Assembly (NCBI GenBank): GCA_019233755.1 | Contig: JAFAMD010000032.1 | Location: 1 to 64,000 of the forward strand | Direction of reading: 5' to 3' | Origin: Acidobacteriaceae bacterium | GTDB lineage: Bacteria > Acidobacteriota > Terriglobia > Bryobacterales > Bryobacteraceae | Length of the DNA: 64,000 nt | Part shown: piece by piece, positions 35,579-44,045 of the stretch | How the letters are laid out: each line of letters opens with the position of its first letter | How positions within the stretch are numbered: position 1 is the first letter of the stretch | The notes under the pieces: model-generated | Told to the model about the DNA's origin: nothing | The model's database searches: none | The model's input: only the letters and a program-made list of their open reading frames with translations | Position numbers and translations under genes: made by a program

Positions 35579-37086
35579 TGCTTTCGATGATCTTGAAGCA
35601 CCTCGCGGAATCTACTATCTTTGCCGTGATCCTGGCCATGCTTATTCTCTGCCTGCGTCATCTCCGCGCGTCGGCGGCGGTGAGGCACAGGCTGTGGCTA
35701 TTAGCGTTCGCGAAGTTCGCTATCCCTTTTTCGCTCCTCTCGGCGGCTGGGGCATCGCTCGCGTCGCTTGGTTTTTTCAAGCCCTCGATGCATGGGCCCG
35801 TGGCTGATATCTCACGCTTACTATCGCGCGCAGCCGGTAATCCTACCCTGGTGGTCTCCTCATCGGTGCATCAGGTGCTAACCGTTTCGCTCCTCGGCTG
35901 TTGGTTCGCCGGCAGCTCCATCTTGTTCGTGATCTGGATTTGCCGGCTTCGCAAATCCGCCTTTTCGCTGGCCGCACCTGCCGACGCCGAACGAATCATG
36001 TTAGAGAAGGCCAGGGAGCGCCTCGGTATCCGCAAGGATGTCCAATTGGGCATATCGGAAGAAGTTCCTGAGCCGCTTCTCAGAGGAGTAGTGCACCCCG
36101 CACTCGTGCTGCCCCAGCATCTATCAGTGAGCTTGAACAAAAGCGAACTGGAAGCGGTGATCCTGCACGAGCTGGCTCATGTACGCCGCGGCGACAATCT
36201 TATCGCCAGTCTCGCCCACATGATTTCTTTAGCCTTTTGGTTTCATCCGCTGCTGTGGTGGATGGAACGCCAGCTTCTGATTGATTGCGAGTGCGCCTGC
36301 GATGAAGTGGTTGTACACACTCTCGGGGCGCAACGTGATTATGTTTTGGGCATTCTCAAGGTCTGTCGATTTGCGTTGTCAGATGTTGTGCCGGGCGTTT
36401 CCGGGATTGGCGGATGGAAACTCAAAAAACGACTGGAGCTGATTATGTCGTATTCGAAGGATCAAGCGGCTTCACGCGCCCCGCGCAGTCTGGTTGGGGT
36501 AGTGGCCGCCACGCTACTTCTGATGCCGATGGTCAGCGGATTTCTGAGCCGCGGCGTTCTGCAAGCTGAAACGATAGAAAGGCGCAAGGGCATCGAATTC
36601 GTCAGTGCCAGAACATCGGGCAATTCCGTAGAGAGTGAGCAGGTTCTCTCGGCGTTGAAAACTCTGCTCAACCCCAATGAAATGGGCTTCGATCAGACAG
36701 CCGGGCCTTTCAATAAATGGGTGAACGAAGATGTTTCGCTAATCATCGCGCCGTCGGAGCGAGCCGCCTTCCTTGCTCTCACTTCCGACCCAGAGCGCCA
36801 GAATTTCATAGCGCAGTTTTGGGAAAGGCGAAATCCGACTCCGGGAGCTCCAACAAACGCATTCAAAGAGCAGTACTATCGGCGCATCGCCTATGCGAAC
36901 AAACATTTCGCCAAGCATGACGTCGCCGGCTGGCAGACGGACCGCGGAAGAACCTATATTGTTCTAGGACCGCCCGATGAGATCGATTCACATCCCGACC
37001 AGAATCGGGAATTCTGGCTCTATCGCCAGGTAAGTCGGACCCCGGACGATCTCTACATCACCTTTGATATTTCCAACCGGGAGTAA
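35578..37086 (+). CDS. M56 (BlaR1-like) peptidase fused to a GWxTD domain
   Basis: 502 residues from the ATG at 35578. Four membrane segments surround a cytoplasmic zinc peptidase with HELAH (residues about 194-198) and ECACDEVVV near residue 240, as in BlaR1/MecR1. After the last membrane helix (about residue 315) the sensor is not the penicillin-binding domain of BlaR1. It is instead a GWxTD-type domain: KWVNEDVSLIIAPSERAAFLALTSDPERQ is interrupted here as KWVNEDV, then IAPSERAAFLAL, then FWERRNPTPG, with GRTYIVLGPPDEI at the end. The GWxTD tryptophan-acidic start reads WVNED here. The signal it senses is unknown. Co-transcribed with blaI. Confidence 0.85.
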   Translation: MLSMILKHLAESTIFAVILAMLILCLRHLRASAAVRHRLWLLAFAKFAIPFSLLSAAGASLASLGFFKPSMHGPVADISRLLSRAAGNPTLVVSSSVHQVLTVSLLGCWFAGSSILFVIWICRLRKSAFSLAAPADAERIMLEKARERLGIRKDVQLGISEEVPEPLLRGVVHPALVLPQHLSVSLNKSELEAVILHELAHVRRGDNLIASLAHMISLAFWFHPLLWWMERQLLIDCECACDEVVVHTLGAQRDYVLGILKVCRFALSDVVPGVSGIGGWKLKKRLELIMSYSKDQAASRAPRSLVGVVAATLLLMPMVSGFLSRGVLQAETIERRKGIEFVSARTSGNSVESEQVLSALKTLLNPNEMGFDQTAGPFNKWVNEDVSLIIAPSERAAFLALTSDPERQNFIAQFWERRNPTPGAPTNAFKEQYYRRIAYANKHFAKHDVAGWQTDRGRTYIVLGPPDEIDSHPDQNREFWLYRQVSRTPDDLYITFDISNRE

Positions 37087-37142
37087 TTTTCGTCTTCTCT
37101 GCGGCTCGGGGTAACGAAAAAAGTTGAACCGCACCGGCGGTG

Positions 37143-38105
37143 TTAATCTTCGAACTGCTGCTCCTGATATTGCCGTACGATCGCCGACGCACCGGAAAGC
37201 GCCTTTGCCCGCAGCTCGCGCGGCTCTACTACTTCTACGTCTGCGCCGAAGCTCAGCGCAAATTGTACGGCCTCATCTTCGATGTCGAACCGTAATCTCA
37301 CGCGCGTCCGGTCTCCTTCGGGCGTTTCGTTCTCGAGCCGCCAGCCCCAAAAACGTACCCATCGCATGGCAGAGGGGCGTACCAGGAACGTTGCGTAATA
37401 TCGGGGCAGTTTCTCGCGGAACTCAAGGGCGGAACGCTCCCAATATGCGGCAAGGTTGAACTCTATTGGCCGGCGGCTCGGCTCTTCGAGAATGACGGCT
37501 TCACGGATTCGTGACACGCGATAGGTGCGCGGCGCTCTCTCCACATTGGCGACCAGATACCAGACGCTCCCTTTGGCGACCAGGCCGAGCGGGTCGACGA
37601 TTCGCTCGGTTGACTCACAAAAATCCCGTGGGTAGACGAAGCGCAGCCGGCGCTCCCGCCATAGCGCATCAAGTAAGATCGGCAACGCTGCAATTGGCTC
37701 GGCCGGATCTCGCCAGCCGCGCATATCGATCAGAATCCGGTCGCGCGCAAATTCAGCCTGCCGCCTCGCGCTGGCGGATAGGGACGCCTCCAGCTTGATC
37801 AGTGCGGCCTCCGCCTCGTGCGTCCAACCGAGATCCGCCATTACCTGCTGCGGCCTCGCAAGAAAAAGGCACTGAATCTCGGCAGCGTTCAGACCTGTCA
37901 GCTTCGTCTGAAAACCGTCTAGCAGGCTCCAGCCGCCCCCTGTTCCGCGCTCCGCCATCACGGGTACACCGGAACCGCTCAACGCCTCCATATCCCGCAT
38001 GATGGTTCGTTCCGAAACCTCCAGGCGTTTTGCCAGCTCGCGGGCAGTTATCCGGCGATGAACCTGAAGTAATAACAGGATAGAGAGCAGCCGGTCGGCC
38101 CGCAT
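37143..38105 (-). CDS. YafY-like HTH/WYL-domain transcriptional regulator
   Basis: 320 residues from the ATG at 38105 (MRADRLLSILLLLQ is the usual family start; the frame also allows 38135). An N-terminal winged helix (ITARELAKRLEVSERTIMRDMEAL) is followed by GGWSLLDGF, a WYL domain (VWYLVANVERAPRTYRVSRI near residue 195) and a WCX C-terminal domain. WYL domains often bind nucleic acid or small ligands. It is divergent from an SDR gene, which it probably controls: the 63-bp intergenic region contains a 13-bp palindrome. Confidence 0.88.
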   Translation of the reverse strand: MRADRLLSILLLLQVHRRITARELAKRLEVSERTIMRDMEALSGSGVPVMAERGTGGGWSLLDGFQTKLTGLNAAEIQCLFLARPQQVMADLGWTHEAEAALIKLEASLSASARRQAEFARDRILIDMRGWRDPAEPIAALPILLDALWRERRLRFVYPRDFCESTERIVDPLGLVAKGSVWYLVANVERAPRTYRVSRIREAVILEEPSRRPIEFNLAAYWERSALEFREKLPRYYATFLVRPSAMRWVRFWGWRLENETPEGDRTRVRLRFDIEDEAVQFALSFGADVEVVEPRELRAKALSGASAIVRQYQEQQFED

Positions 38106-38130
38106 AGAACCAACTCTATCAGCCAAATAA

Positions 38131-38143
38131 GACATCAGATGTC
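38131..38143. promoter_or_regulatory. Palindrome GACATCAGATGTC between the WYL regulator and SDR
   Basis: A perfect 6-bp inverted repeat around a central A, lying in the 63 bp between the divergent starts at 38105 and 38169. It is the best operator candidate for the adjacent regulator. Confidence 0.45.
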
Positions 38144-38168
38144 AGGAATTGCCGGCCAAACTATCCCC

Positions 38169-39036
38169 ATGAAGCCATTGAAAGGGAAGGTTGCTCTGGT
38201 CGCCGGGGGCAGCCGAGGTGCGGGACGAGGCATCGCTCTGGCATTGGGCGAAGCCGGCGCAATTGTCTATGTGGCTGCGCGTACTTCGCGGCACGGGCCG
38301 AAGCCTGCAGACAACGCCCCGGGAACGGTGGAGGATACCGCCGGCGAAGTCACCCGCCGCAGTGGTGAGGGAATAGCCATTCGCGCCGATCTGAGCGACG
38401 ACGAACAGGTTGCCGCGCTATTTCGCCGCATTGAAACCGACTGCGGACGCCTCGACGTTCTCGCCAACTCTGTCTGGAGTCCGAATTTCATGGAGGTGTG
38501 GTCTAAACGGTTCTGGGACCTGAGCGCCGGGATTTGGCGCGAAACGATGGAAACGATAAGCGCCTGCTGGTTCTGCAGCGTCTATGCCGCCAAGCTGATG
38601 GTGAAGCGGGGCCACGGTCTGATGGTCCACGTCACCGACAACCAGCACCAGGACCCGGCAGCCTATCGCGGGCAGATTCTTCACGATCTCGGCCATGAGT
38701 CCATTAACCGGCTGGTGATGAGCATGAGCCGGGAAACGAAGCGATCAAAAGTTGCCGTGGTGGGATTAAATCCCGGCTTCACGCGGAACGGAACGGGTCC
38801 TGCTGTATATGACGAATGAGAAACGGAAGCGGCAGTACCGCTTCGACCTCAGTGAAACACCCGAGTACATTGGCCGGGCAGTCGTTGCCCTCGCGGCTGA
38901 TGGAGACGTGATACGAAAGACCGGTCAACTGCTGTGGGTGGCGGAGCTGGCGAAGGAGTACGGCTTCACCGACACGGACGGGCGGTATATTCCGCTCTTT
39001 GATCCAAAAGCACCCTTGCAGGAGTTCCCGTGTTGA
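38169..39036 (+). pseudogene. SDR-family oxidoreductase with a one-base frameshift
   Basis: The first frame (from ATG 38169) has the cofactor motif GGSRGAGRG, DLSDDEQV, and LNPGFTR, then ends early at 38819. The expected continuation TERVLLYMTNEK and YRFDLSETPEYIGRAVVALA is in another frame and runs to 39036, ending with LFDPKAPLQEFPC, the usual tail of this SDR group. One extra A near 38787 in the repeated GGAACGGAACGG explains it; removing it gives 288 residues. The catalytic Tyr of a classical SDR is replaced in the visible pattern (AAYRGQ where YxxxK is expected), as in several members of this subgroup. Real decay or sequence error. Confidence 0.75.
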
Positions 39037-39656
39037 CCGGCTCGGCACTGGGATTTCGCGTCCATTCCGGATGGGCGGCTGCGGTGGCGATGGGAGGATC
39101 CGTCGAGGCTCCTACAATTATTCAAAGGTGGCGGCTTGAACTGGTCGATCGCGCCATACCGGGCGCCGTTCAACCCTACCATGCGGCCGCTGAGATGCCG
39201 CTGCACGAAGCTGAGGATTTCCTCCGATCTTGCGCTGAGACGACGCGCTCGCTGGCACACACGGCAGTGCAGCATGTTGTCGGGGCATTGAGCGAGACGC
39301 GGTACCAACTCAGTGGAGCCTGCATTTTGATGGGCTCGGGCCGGCCCAGCCCCCAACTGGCTGCTACGCTTGCGTCCCATGCGTTGATCCATACGGCCGA
39401 AGGCGAATTCTTCAGGGATGCCGTCAAACGTGCCTGCGAATCCTGCGGCCTGGCGGTTTCCTGTATCAAAGAGCGTGAATTACTGCACGAAGCTTCCACC
39501 GCGTTAGGCATTCCGGTGCGCGAACTGACGCATCGCATATCGAGTTTAGGCCGGAGTCTGGGTCCACCCTGGCGACAGGATCAAAAGCTTTCTGCGCTGG
39601 CGGGTTGGCTCGTCCTGTCGTACGATCCAAGACACTTTCTTGCCGCTTCCAACTAA
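39030..39656 (+). CDS. Conserved hypothetical protein following the SDR
   Basis: 208 residues, GTG start at 39030 overlapping the SDR tail by 7 bp. No transmembrane segment or signal. The first part (LGFRVHSGWAAAVAMGG) and the central His/Ala-rich helices (CAETTRSLAHTAVQHVV) resemble a small conserved protein family I have no function for. ALIHTAEGEFFRDAV and ACESCGLAVSCI follow. The coupling to the SDR suggests co-expression. No function is proposed. Confidence 0.65.
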   Translation: MLTGSALGFRVHSGWAAAVAMGGSVEAPTIIQRWRLELVDRAIPGAVQPYHAAAEMPLHEAEDFLRSCAETTRSLAHTAVQHVVGALSETRYQLSGACILMGSGRPSPQLAATLASHALIHTAEGEFFRDAVKRACESCGLAVSCIKERELLHEASTALGIPVRELTHRISSLGRSLGPPWRQDQKLSALAGWLVLSYDPRHFLAASN

Positions 39657-39691
39657 CCGGGACAAATAATGTCAGTCTAAGGATCAGCCGG

Positions 39692-40273
39692 ATGGACTGG
39701 ACTGACGCAGACGCAGCGGAGCAGGCGCGCAAAGGAGACCAGCAGGCCTTTCGTGTCCTCGTTGAGCGTCACAGTCAATCCATCTTCCGTCTCGCTTTTC
39801 GTATGACTGGCAATGAACAGGACGCCGAGGATACAGTTCAGGAAACCTTCCTTCGAGCCTATAAACAGCTACATCGCTTCGACGGACGCGCGGCGTTCAG
39901 TACCTGGCTGTACCGCATTTGTGCGAATTGCTCGCTGGATCTGATTCGCGCGCGAAAGAGCCGCAAAGAGCAGCAGGATTCCACCGGAGAGGGCGCCACG
40001 GCCCACTGGCTGGAGCGCGTCGCGGCCCGTGACCCGTCACCGGAGCGCCTTAGCCAAAGCCGCCAGATCGCCAACCTGCTGGAGCCTGCGCTGCAGCGGT
40101 TGAGCGAAATCGAGCGCACCGCGTTTGTGCTCCGGCATTACGAAGGCTGCGACATAAATCAGATTGCGGATGTGCTCGGCGTCGGGGCCAATGCCGCGAA
40201 ACACAGCGTTTTTCGAGCAGTTCAAAAGCTGCGGCGGGCCCTGCAGCCGGCCTGGGAGGTAGGCGCCCGATGA
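39692..40273 (+). CDS. ECF-type RNA polymerase sigma factor
   Basis: 193 residues from the ATG at 39692, with AAGGA 8 bases upstream; the frame is open further upstream but unsupported. Region 2 (FRLAFRMTGNEQDAEDTVQETFLRA is seen in two halves around residue 35-58) and region 4 (LSEIERTAFVLRHYEGCDINQIA, residues about 133-155) are clear; the domain 4 helix ANAAKHSVFRAVQKL follows. It overlaps the zinc-finger anti-sigma gene by 4 bp and is first of a four-gene operon. Directs transcription under envelope or other stress, presumably including its own operon. Confidence 0.92.
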   Translation: MDWTDADAAEQARKGDQQAFRVLVERHSQSIFRLAFRMTGNEQDAEDTVQETFLRAYKQLHRFDGRAAFSTWLYRICANCSLDLIRARKSRKEQQDSTGEGATAHWLERVAARDPSPERLSQSRQIANLLEPALQRLSEIERTAFVLRHYEGCDINQIADVLGVGANAAKHSVFRAVQKLRRALQPAWEVGAR

Positions 40274-40965
40274 CCCACCCGGATGAAGAGCAGCTTGTGC
40301 AGGCCTATTACGGAGAAATAGACGATGCATTTCACCACCACCTGGAAGAGTGCCCGGAATGCGCCGCGACCTTCGATCGTTTGAAGGAAATGCTTGATTC
40401 GGTGAGTGATTATCCCGTTCCCGAGCGCAACAGTGCCTACGGTGCAGAGGTTTGGGCCCGGCTTGTTCCGCATCTGCCTCTAGCCCAGCCGCGTCCCGGC
40501 TGGCTGCGGTGGTGGGTGCTCGGTCCTGTGCTCGCAACCTTACTGACCGTTGCGTTCCTGGCGGGCAGGTTTACAGAGCAGCGCCAGACCGGCATTTCTA
40601 CGACAGCGCGTGAGCGGGTCCTCCTGATGGCAATTAGCGATCATCTGGAGCGTTCGCAGATCGTCCTAACCGAGTTGGTTCACGCCGATCCGCAGGCCGC
40701 CGATCTGGCGAGTGAGCGTGACCGGGCGCGGGACCTGGTGAGCGAAAACCGCCTGCTTCGCGAGACTGCGGTGCACATGGACGACCCTTCTGTCGTCGCT
40801 TTGCTCGATCAACTCGAGCGGGTCTTAGTAGATGTGGCGAACAGCCCCTCGGCATTGCCACCCGACGATCTCGCGGCATTGCAGCAGCGCATAGAAAGCG
40901 AAGGGCTTTTGTTCAAGGTGCGCGTCACGGGCGCAAATACCCGGGAAAAAGGACAGAAATTATGA
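40270..40965 (+). CDS. Membrane anti-sigma factor with zinc-binding HHHLEECPEC motif
   Basis: 231 residues. The N-terminal ZAS-like motif HHHLEECPEC (residues about 18-27; H-x3-C-x2-C) binds sigma and zinc. One membrane helix at about residues 80-100 (WVLGPVLATLLTVAFLAG) follows, then an extracytoplasmic helical region rich in Leu, Asp and Arg. Typical of ECF-sigma partners. Overlaps the sigma gene and the first HEAT gene by 4 bp each (ATGA), so all are translated as one unit. Confidence 0.88.
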   Translation: MTHPDEEQLVQAYYGEIDDAFHHHLEECPECAATFDRLKEMLDSVSDYPVPERNSAYGAEVWARLVPHLPLAQPRPGWLRWWVLGPVLATLLTVAFLAGRFTEQRQTGISTTARERVLLMAISDHLERSQIVLTELVHADPQAADLASERDRARDLVSENRLLRETAVHMDDPSVVALLDQLERVLVDVANSPSALPPDDLAALQQRIESEGLLFKVRVTGANTREKGQKL

Positions 40966-42170
40966 TTTGCAAAGGCATTCTCTTTCTCGCGCTGGCGGGG
41001 TCGGCTCTCGCGCAGGATCTTTCGGGCCTAATGGCGGAAAGTTTTCAGGCGCACCAATCGTCCGATCCCGACTATCAGAACGGCTTGCGGCAGCTCGATG
41101 CGCGTCAATGGGATCAGGCCATCTCGTCATTCGATGCCGCGGCATCTCGCAAAGGGTCCGCGGCGGATGCGGCCCTTTACTGGAAAGCCTATGCGGAGAA
41201 CAAGGCGGGGCGCCGGGAAGAAGCTCTTGATACCGTCGCGGAACTGAGGGACGAGTATCCTTCGAGCCGCTGGATCAAAGACGCGAAGGCCCTTGAAGTG
41301 GAAGTGCGCGCACAAGCGGGTGCGCCTGTTAACCCGAGCTCTGAGCCAGACGAGGATTTGAAGCTCATCGCGCTCAATAGCCTGATGCAATCCGATCCCA
41401 ACCAGGCGCTGCCCATTCTGCAGAAGCTGCTTGCGAGCAACAACTCCCCGAAGGTTAAGGATCGCGCTTTGTTTGTTCTTACTCAGAGCGGTTCACCGGA
41501 AGCTAGCAAGATCCTGAGCCAGGTGGCTCGCGGATCTTCGTACCCGGACCTCCAGTTGAAGGCCATCCGGTACATGGGCATGATGGGGAGCGACGAATCG
41601 CGGAAAGAGCTGGCATCCATCTATAGCTCATCTTCAGATGAGCATGTAAAGCGGGCGATTTTGCAAGGTTTCATGATGTCGGGCTCGCGGTCTTTCCTGC
41701 TCAATGCGGCAAAGACCGAAAAGGATCCGGCCCTGCGGCGCGACGCCATCCACAACCTGGCCATGAGCGGCGGACAGGACGAGTTGTGGCAGCTCTACCA
41801 GAGCAGCGCATCACCCGACGACAAAAAAGAGATTCTGCAGTCGATGTTCCTCGGCGGCAATTCGTCGAGGCTGGTCGAAATCGCACGGAGCGAGAAGGAC
41901 CCGGCCTTGCGCGTTGCAGCGATCAAGTCCCTGGGCCTGATGGGGAGCAACGGCCGCGGAGACGTTCTGGTCTCTATCTATCAATCCGATTCGAATACGG
42001 ATGTTCGCAAAGCGGTTCTGAACTCTTTGTTTCTTCAGCAGAACGGCAAAGCGCTGGTGGAGCTAGCGCGCGCCGAGAAGGATCCGCACATGAAGGAAGA
42101 GATCGTTCAGAAAATGGCGCTGGTTCATACCAAGGAAACCACCGAATACATGATGGAGGTCCTGAAATGA
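40962..42170 (+). CDS. Exported HEAT-repeat protein A
   Basis: 402 residues. A signal peptide (CKGILFLALAGSALAQ) is followed by a TPR-like segment (about residues 35-115: ALYWKAYAENKAGRREEALDTV) and then HEAT/PBS-type repeats from about residue 130 to the end. The repeats run in steps of about 31 residues, such as SPKVKDRALFVLTQSGSPEA, DPALRRDAIHNLAMSG and DPALRVAAIKSLGLMG. Such solenoids bind proteins. It lies in the periplasm under control of the ECF sigma factor of the same operon. Partner unknown. Confidence 0.85.
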   Translation: MICKGILFLALAGSALAQDLSGLMAESFQAHQSSDPDYQNGLRQLDARQWDQAISSFDAAASRKGSAADAALYWKAYAENKAGRREEALDTVAELRDEYPSSRWIKDAKALEVEVRAQAGAPVNPSSEPDEDLKLIALNSLMQSDPNQALPILQKLLASNNSPKVKDRALFVLTQSGSPEASKILSQVARGSSYPDLQLKAIRYMGMMGSDESRKELASIYSSSSDEHVKRAILQGFMMSGSRSFLLNAAKTEKDPALRRDAIHNLAMSGGQDELWQLYQSSASPDDKKEILQSMFLGGNSSRLVEIARSEKDPALRVAAIKSLGLMGSNGRGDVLVSIYQSDSNTDVRKAVLNSLFLQQNGKALVELARAEKDPHMKEEIVQKMALVHTKETTEYMMEVLK

Positions 42171-43189
42171 GAGTGGTTCCGCTCCTTCTATTCATTTCTG
42201 CCGCATTCGCGCAAAGCTGGCAGCCGAACGTCACGAATGCAAAGTTCGAGAGTCGGGCGTACTCGGGTGACCTGAGAGCTCAAATCCAGGCGTCGGCGGC
42301 AACCACTTGGTTCGGCTATGCCGTGAAATCAGTCCGAAACAACAACGATGACGGCTGCTGGAATAGCCCCGACGGCCGCTGGCTTGAGGATGAGAAAAAG
42401 GGCGGCTGGCCGGCGGCGAAGCCAAGCCGGCCGGTGGCGCTCGAGGGAACGGATGCCATCGCGATCCTGTTTCGAGTTGACAACAACAGAGTAGAGAAGA
42501 TCCGCGTGTTCCCGATATCGTGTCCGGTGGATGCCGGCGGCCTCCCATTCGTGTGGCTGACGGCGGTTCCGGCTCATGCAAGCCTTGCATATTTGCAGAC
42601 ATTCGCCACACAAAGCACCGATCAAATCGCCGATGCGGCTATCTTTGCTATCGCGCAACACGACGGGCCGGAAGCAGACAGCACACTCGAACAGTTGACG
42701 CGCCCAACGCAGCCCGAACGGACCCGCGAGAAGTCGACCTTCTGGCTGGGTGCCAGCCGGGGCGCGCGAGGCCTTGCGATTCTGAAGCAAATACTCCAAA
42801 CAGACCCGAGCGACCACGTGCGCGATAAAGCCGTTTTCGCTCTTTCCATCAGCAAGCAGCCTGAAGGGTTGGATTTTCTGATTCACGCCGCCAACAGCGA
42901 TCCATCTGCACATGTTCGTGGGCAAGCCTTATTCTGGCTGGCGCAGAAGGCGGGCAAGCGGGCTTCCGACGCCATTACAAACGCCATCGAGAATGATCCC
43001 GATACGGAAGTGAAGAAGAAGGCCGTTTTCGCGCTTTCTCAGTTGCCGAAAGACGATGGAGTTCCCAAATTGATCGAGGTCGCACGCACCCAGAGGAATC
43101 CGGAGGTTCGCAAGCAGGCGTTCTTCTGGCTCGGGCAATCACAGGATCCGCGAGCGCTTGCCTTTATTGAGCAAGTGCTGACCAAGTAA
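42167..43189 (+). CDS. Exported HEAT-repeat protein B
   Basis: 340 residues from the ATG at 42167, overlapping the previous stop by 4 bp; the long frame to 41786 is an artefact. Signal peptide VVPLLLFISAAFAQS. A first domain (residues about 20-150) has a Trp-rich part without clear homology. From about residue 155 four or more HEAT repeats carry the alternating pattern K-A-V-F-A-L-S / R-G-Q-A-L-F-W-L-A-Q / R-K-Q-A-F-F-W-L-G-Q in 31-residue steps. It pairs with HEAT protein A; the two solenoids may bind each other or a common envelope partner. Confidence 0.85.
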   Translation: MRVVPLLLFISAAFAQSWQPNVTNAKFESRAYSGDLRAQIQASAATTWFGYAVKSVRNNNDDGCWNSPDGRWLEDEKKGGWPAAKPSRPVALEGTDAIAILFRVDNNRVEKIRVFPISCPVDAGGLPFVWLTAVPAHASLAYLQTFATQSTDQIADAAIFAIAQHDGPEADSTLEQLTRPTQPERTREKSTFWLGASRGARGLAILKQILQTDPSDHVRDKAVFALSISKQPEGLDFLIHAANSDPSAHVRGQALFWLAQKAGKRASDAITNAIENDPDTEVKKKAVFALSQLPKDDGVPKLIEVARTQRNPEVRKQAFFWLGQSQDPRALAFIEQVLTK

Positions 43190-43256
43190 GAGCAGAGGTC
43201 CAAATTCCTCGGGATTCAGATCCGGGCATGCATCAATTCTCCCCGCTGTCGTTTGC

Positions 43257-44009
43257 CTATGGTACGCGAAGTAGGGCGATAGCTGCGGCTAGTTGTTTGG
43301 GTTCGAAGCCGAAGGGCCCGGCTGCGCTCTTGAACTGGATCCGTCCATTTGCATCGATGAGATAAAGCCGGTCCGGCCACGCAGTGTAGTCCTGCTCCAC
43401 CCTGTTGTCGATCGAGTCGATCAAAGCCGGCATTTCAATATGGAGCTTGCGGACGCATGAATTCGCGACAGCCTCGCGATCCTGGCTGGTGGCTGGATTG
43501 CGGAAGAGCACTCCCTCTTTGACGTTGCTCTGCATCTGCCAAAGATCAGTGGGGTGCGCTTCCGAGATGTAAACCACGTAGAAGGCGACGCTATCGCGAT
43601 ATTTCCGGTAAAGATTGTTGAGCGCGGGAACCTCCCGGCGAAATGGCGGTCAAGTGTAGCTGCCGAAAACAAGAACCACCGGCTTCACGCCGCGAAACGA
43701 TGAGAGCGTCACCTGCTGCGAGTGATCCAGCAACGGTAGCGTGAAATCGGGAGCCGGATCGCCGGGGCTGAGATGCCCCGCACGCGCGGACTTCCACATC
43801 GTTTCGAACGGAAATAACAGGAAAGGAATCGGTCCGGCGTGCATCATTACTCGCGAGAATTTCTCGGGCGGCTGGTGCATCGCGTGGTCGAAGAATGCAA
43901 ACCCTGACGCATAGAGCAACGCCAGACAAGCGGCGGCGGAGAGAAGGCGGCGGTTCCGCTTACGCTTCTTTTCACGCGCGGCTCCGATGCTTGGCAAAGC
44001 AGTTTCCAT
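43257..44009 (-). CDS. Iodothyronine-deiodinase-like selenoprotein (in-frame TGA = Sec120)
   Basis: Reading through the TGA at 43650-43652 gives a continuous 250-residue protein. Residues about 20-42 form an N-terminal membrane anchor. The thioredoxin-fold part runs GDPAPDFTLPLL, then VVLVFGSYT-U-PPFRREV, then YVVYISEAHPTDLW near residue 145-157. The sequence FGSxT-U-PPF with the following EAHPxDxW is the deiodinase-family catalytic signature, and U sits at the selenocysteine position. Immediately 3' of the TGA is a bacterial-SECIS-like hairpin (43623-43640). Standard gene finders would make two genes, 43650-44009 and 43257-43577. Sec insertion genes (selA, selB, selC, selD) are not in the window. 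Substrate unknown; a reductive or peroxidase role is likely. Confidence 0.88.
43623..43640 (-). promoter_or_regulatory. Bacterial SECIS-like hairpin
   Basis: CG-C-CGGGA-GGT-TCCCG-CG: a 5-bp stem with a three-base loop GGU, a single bulged C, and two more pairs. The AGGU apex starts at base 20 counted from the U of UGA, against base 21 in E. coli fdhF, whose loop is also AGGU. It lies inside the coding sequence, as bacterial SECIS elements must. Confidence 0.8.
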
Positions 44010-44045
44010 TTGTATGCTCTAGCGTACTAAATCAACCAATAAACG

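Noticed and set aside
41786..42166. 5' extension of the second HEAT-repeat gene
   Set aside because: Overlaps the first HEAT gene; a signal peptide and ATGA coupling favour the start at 42167.
43577..43652. Two separate genes in place of the selenoprotein
   Set aside because: The frames are continuous through the TGA and the catalytic motif spans it; no indel is needed.
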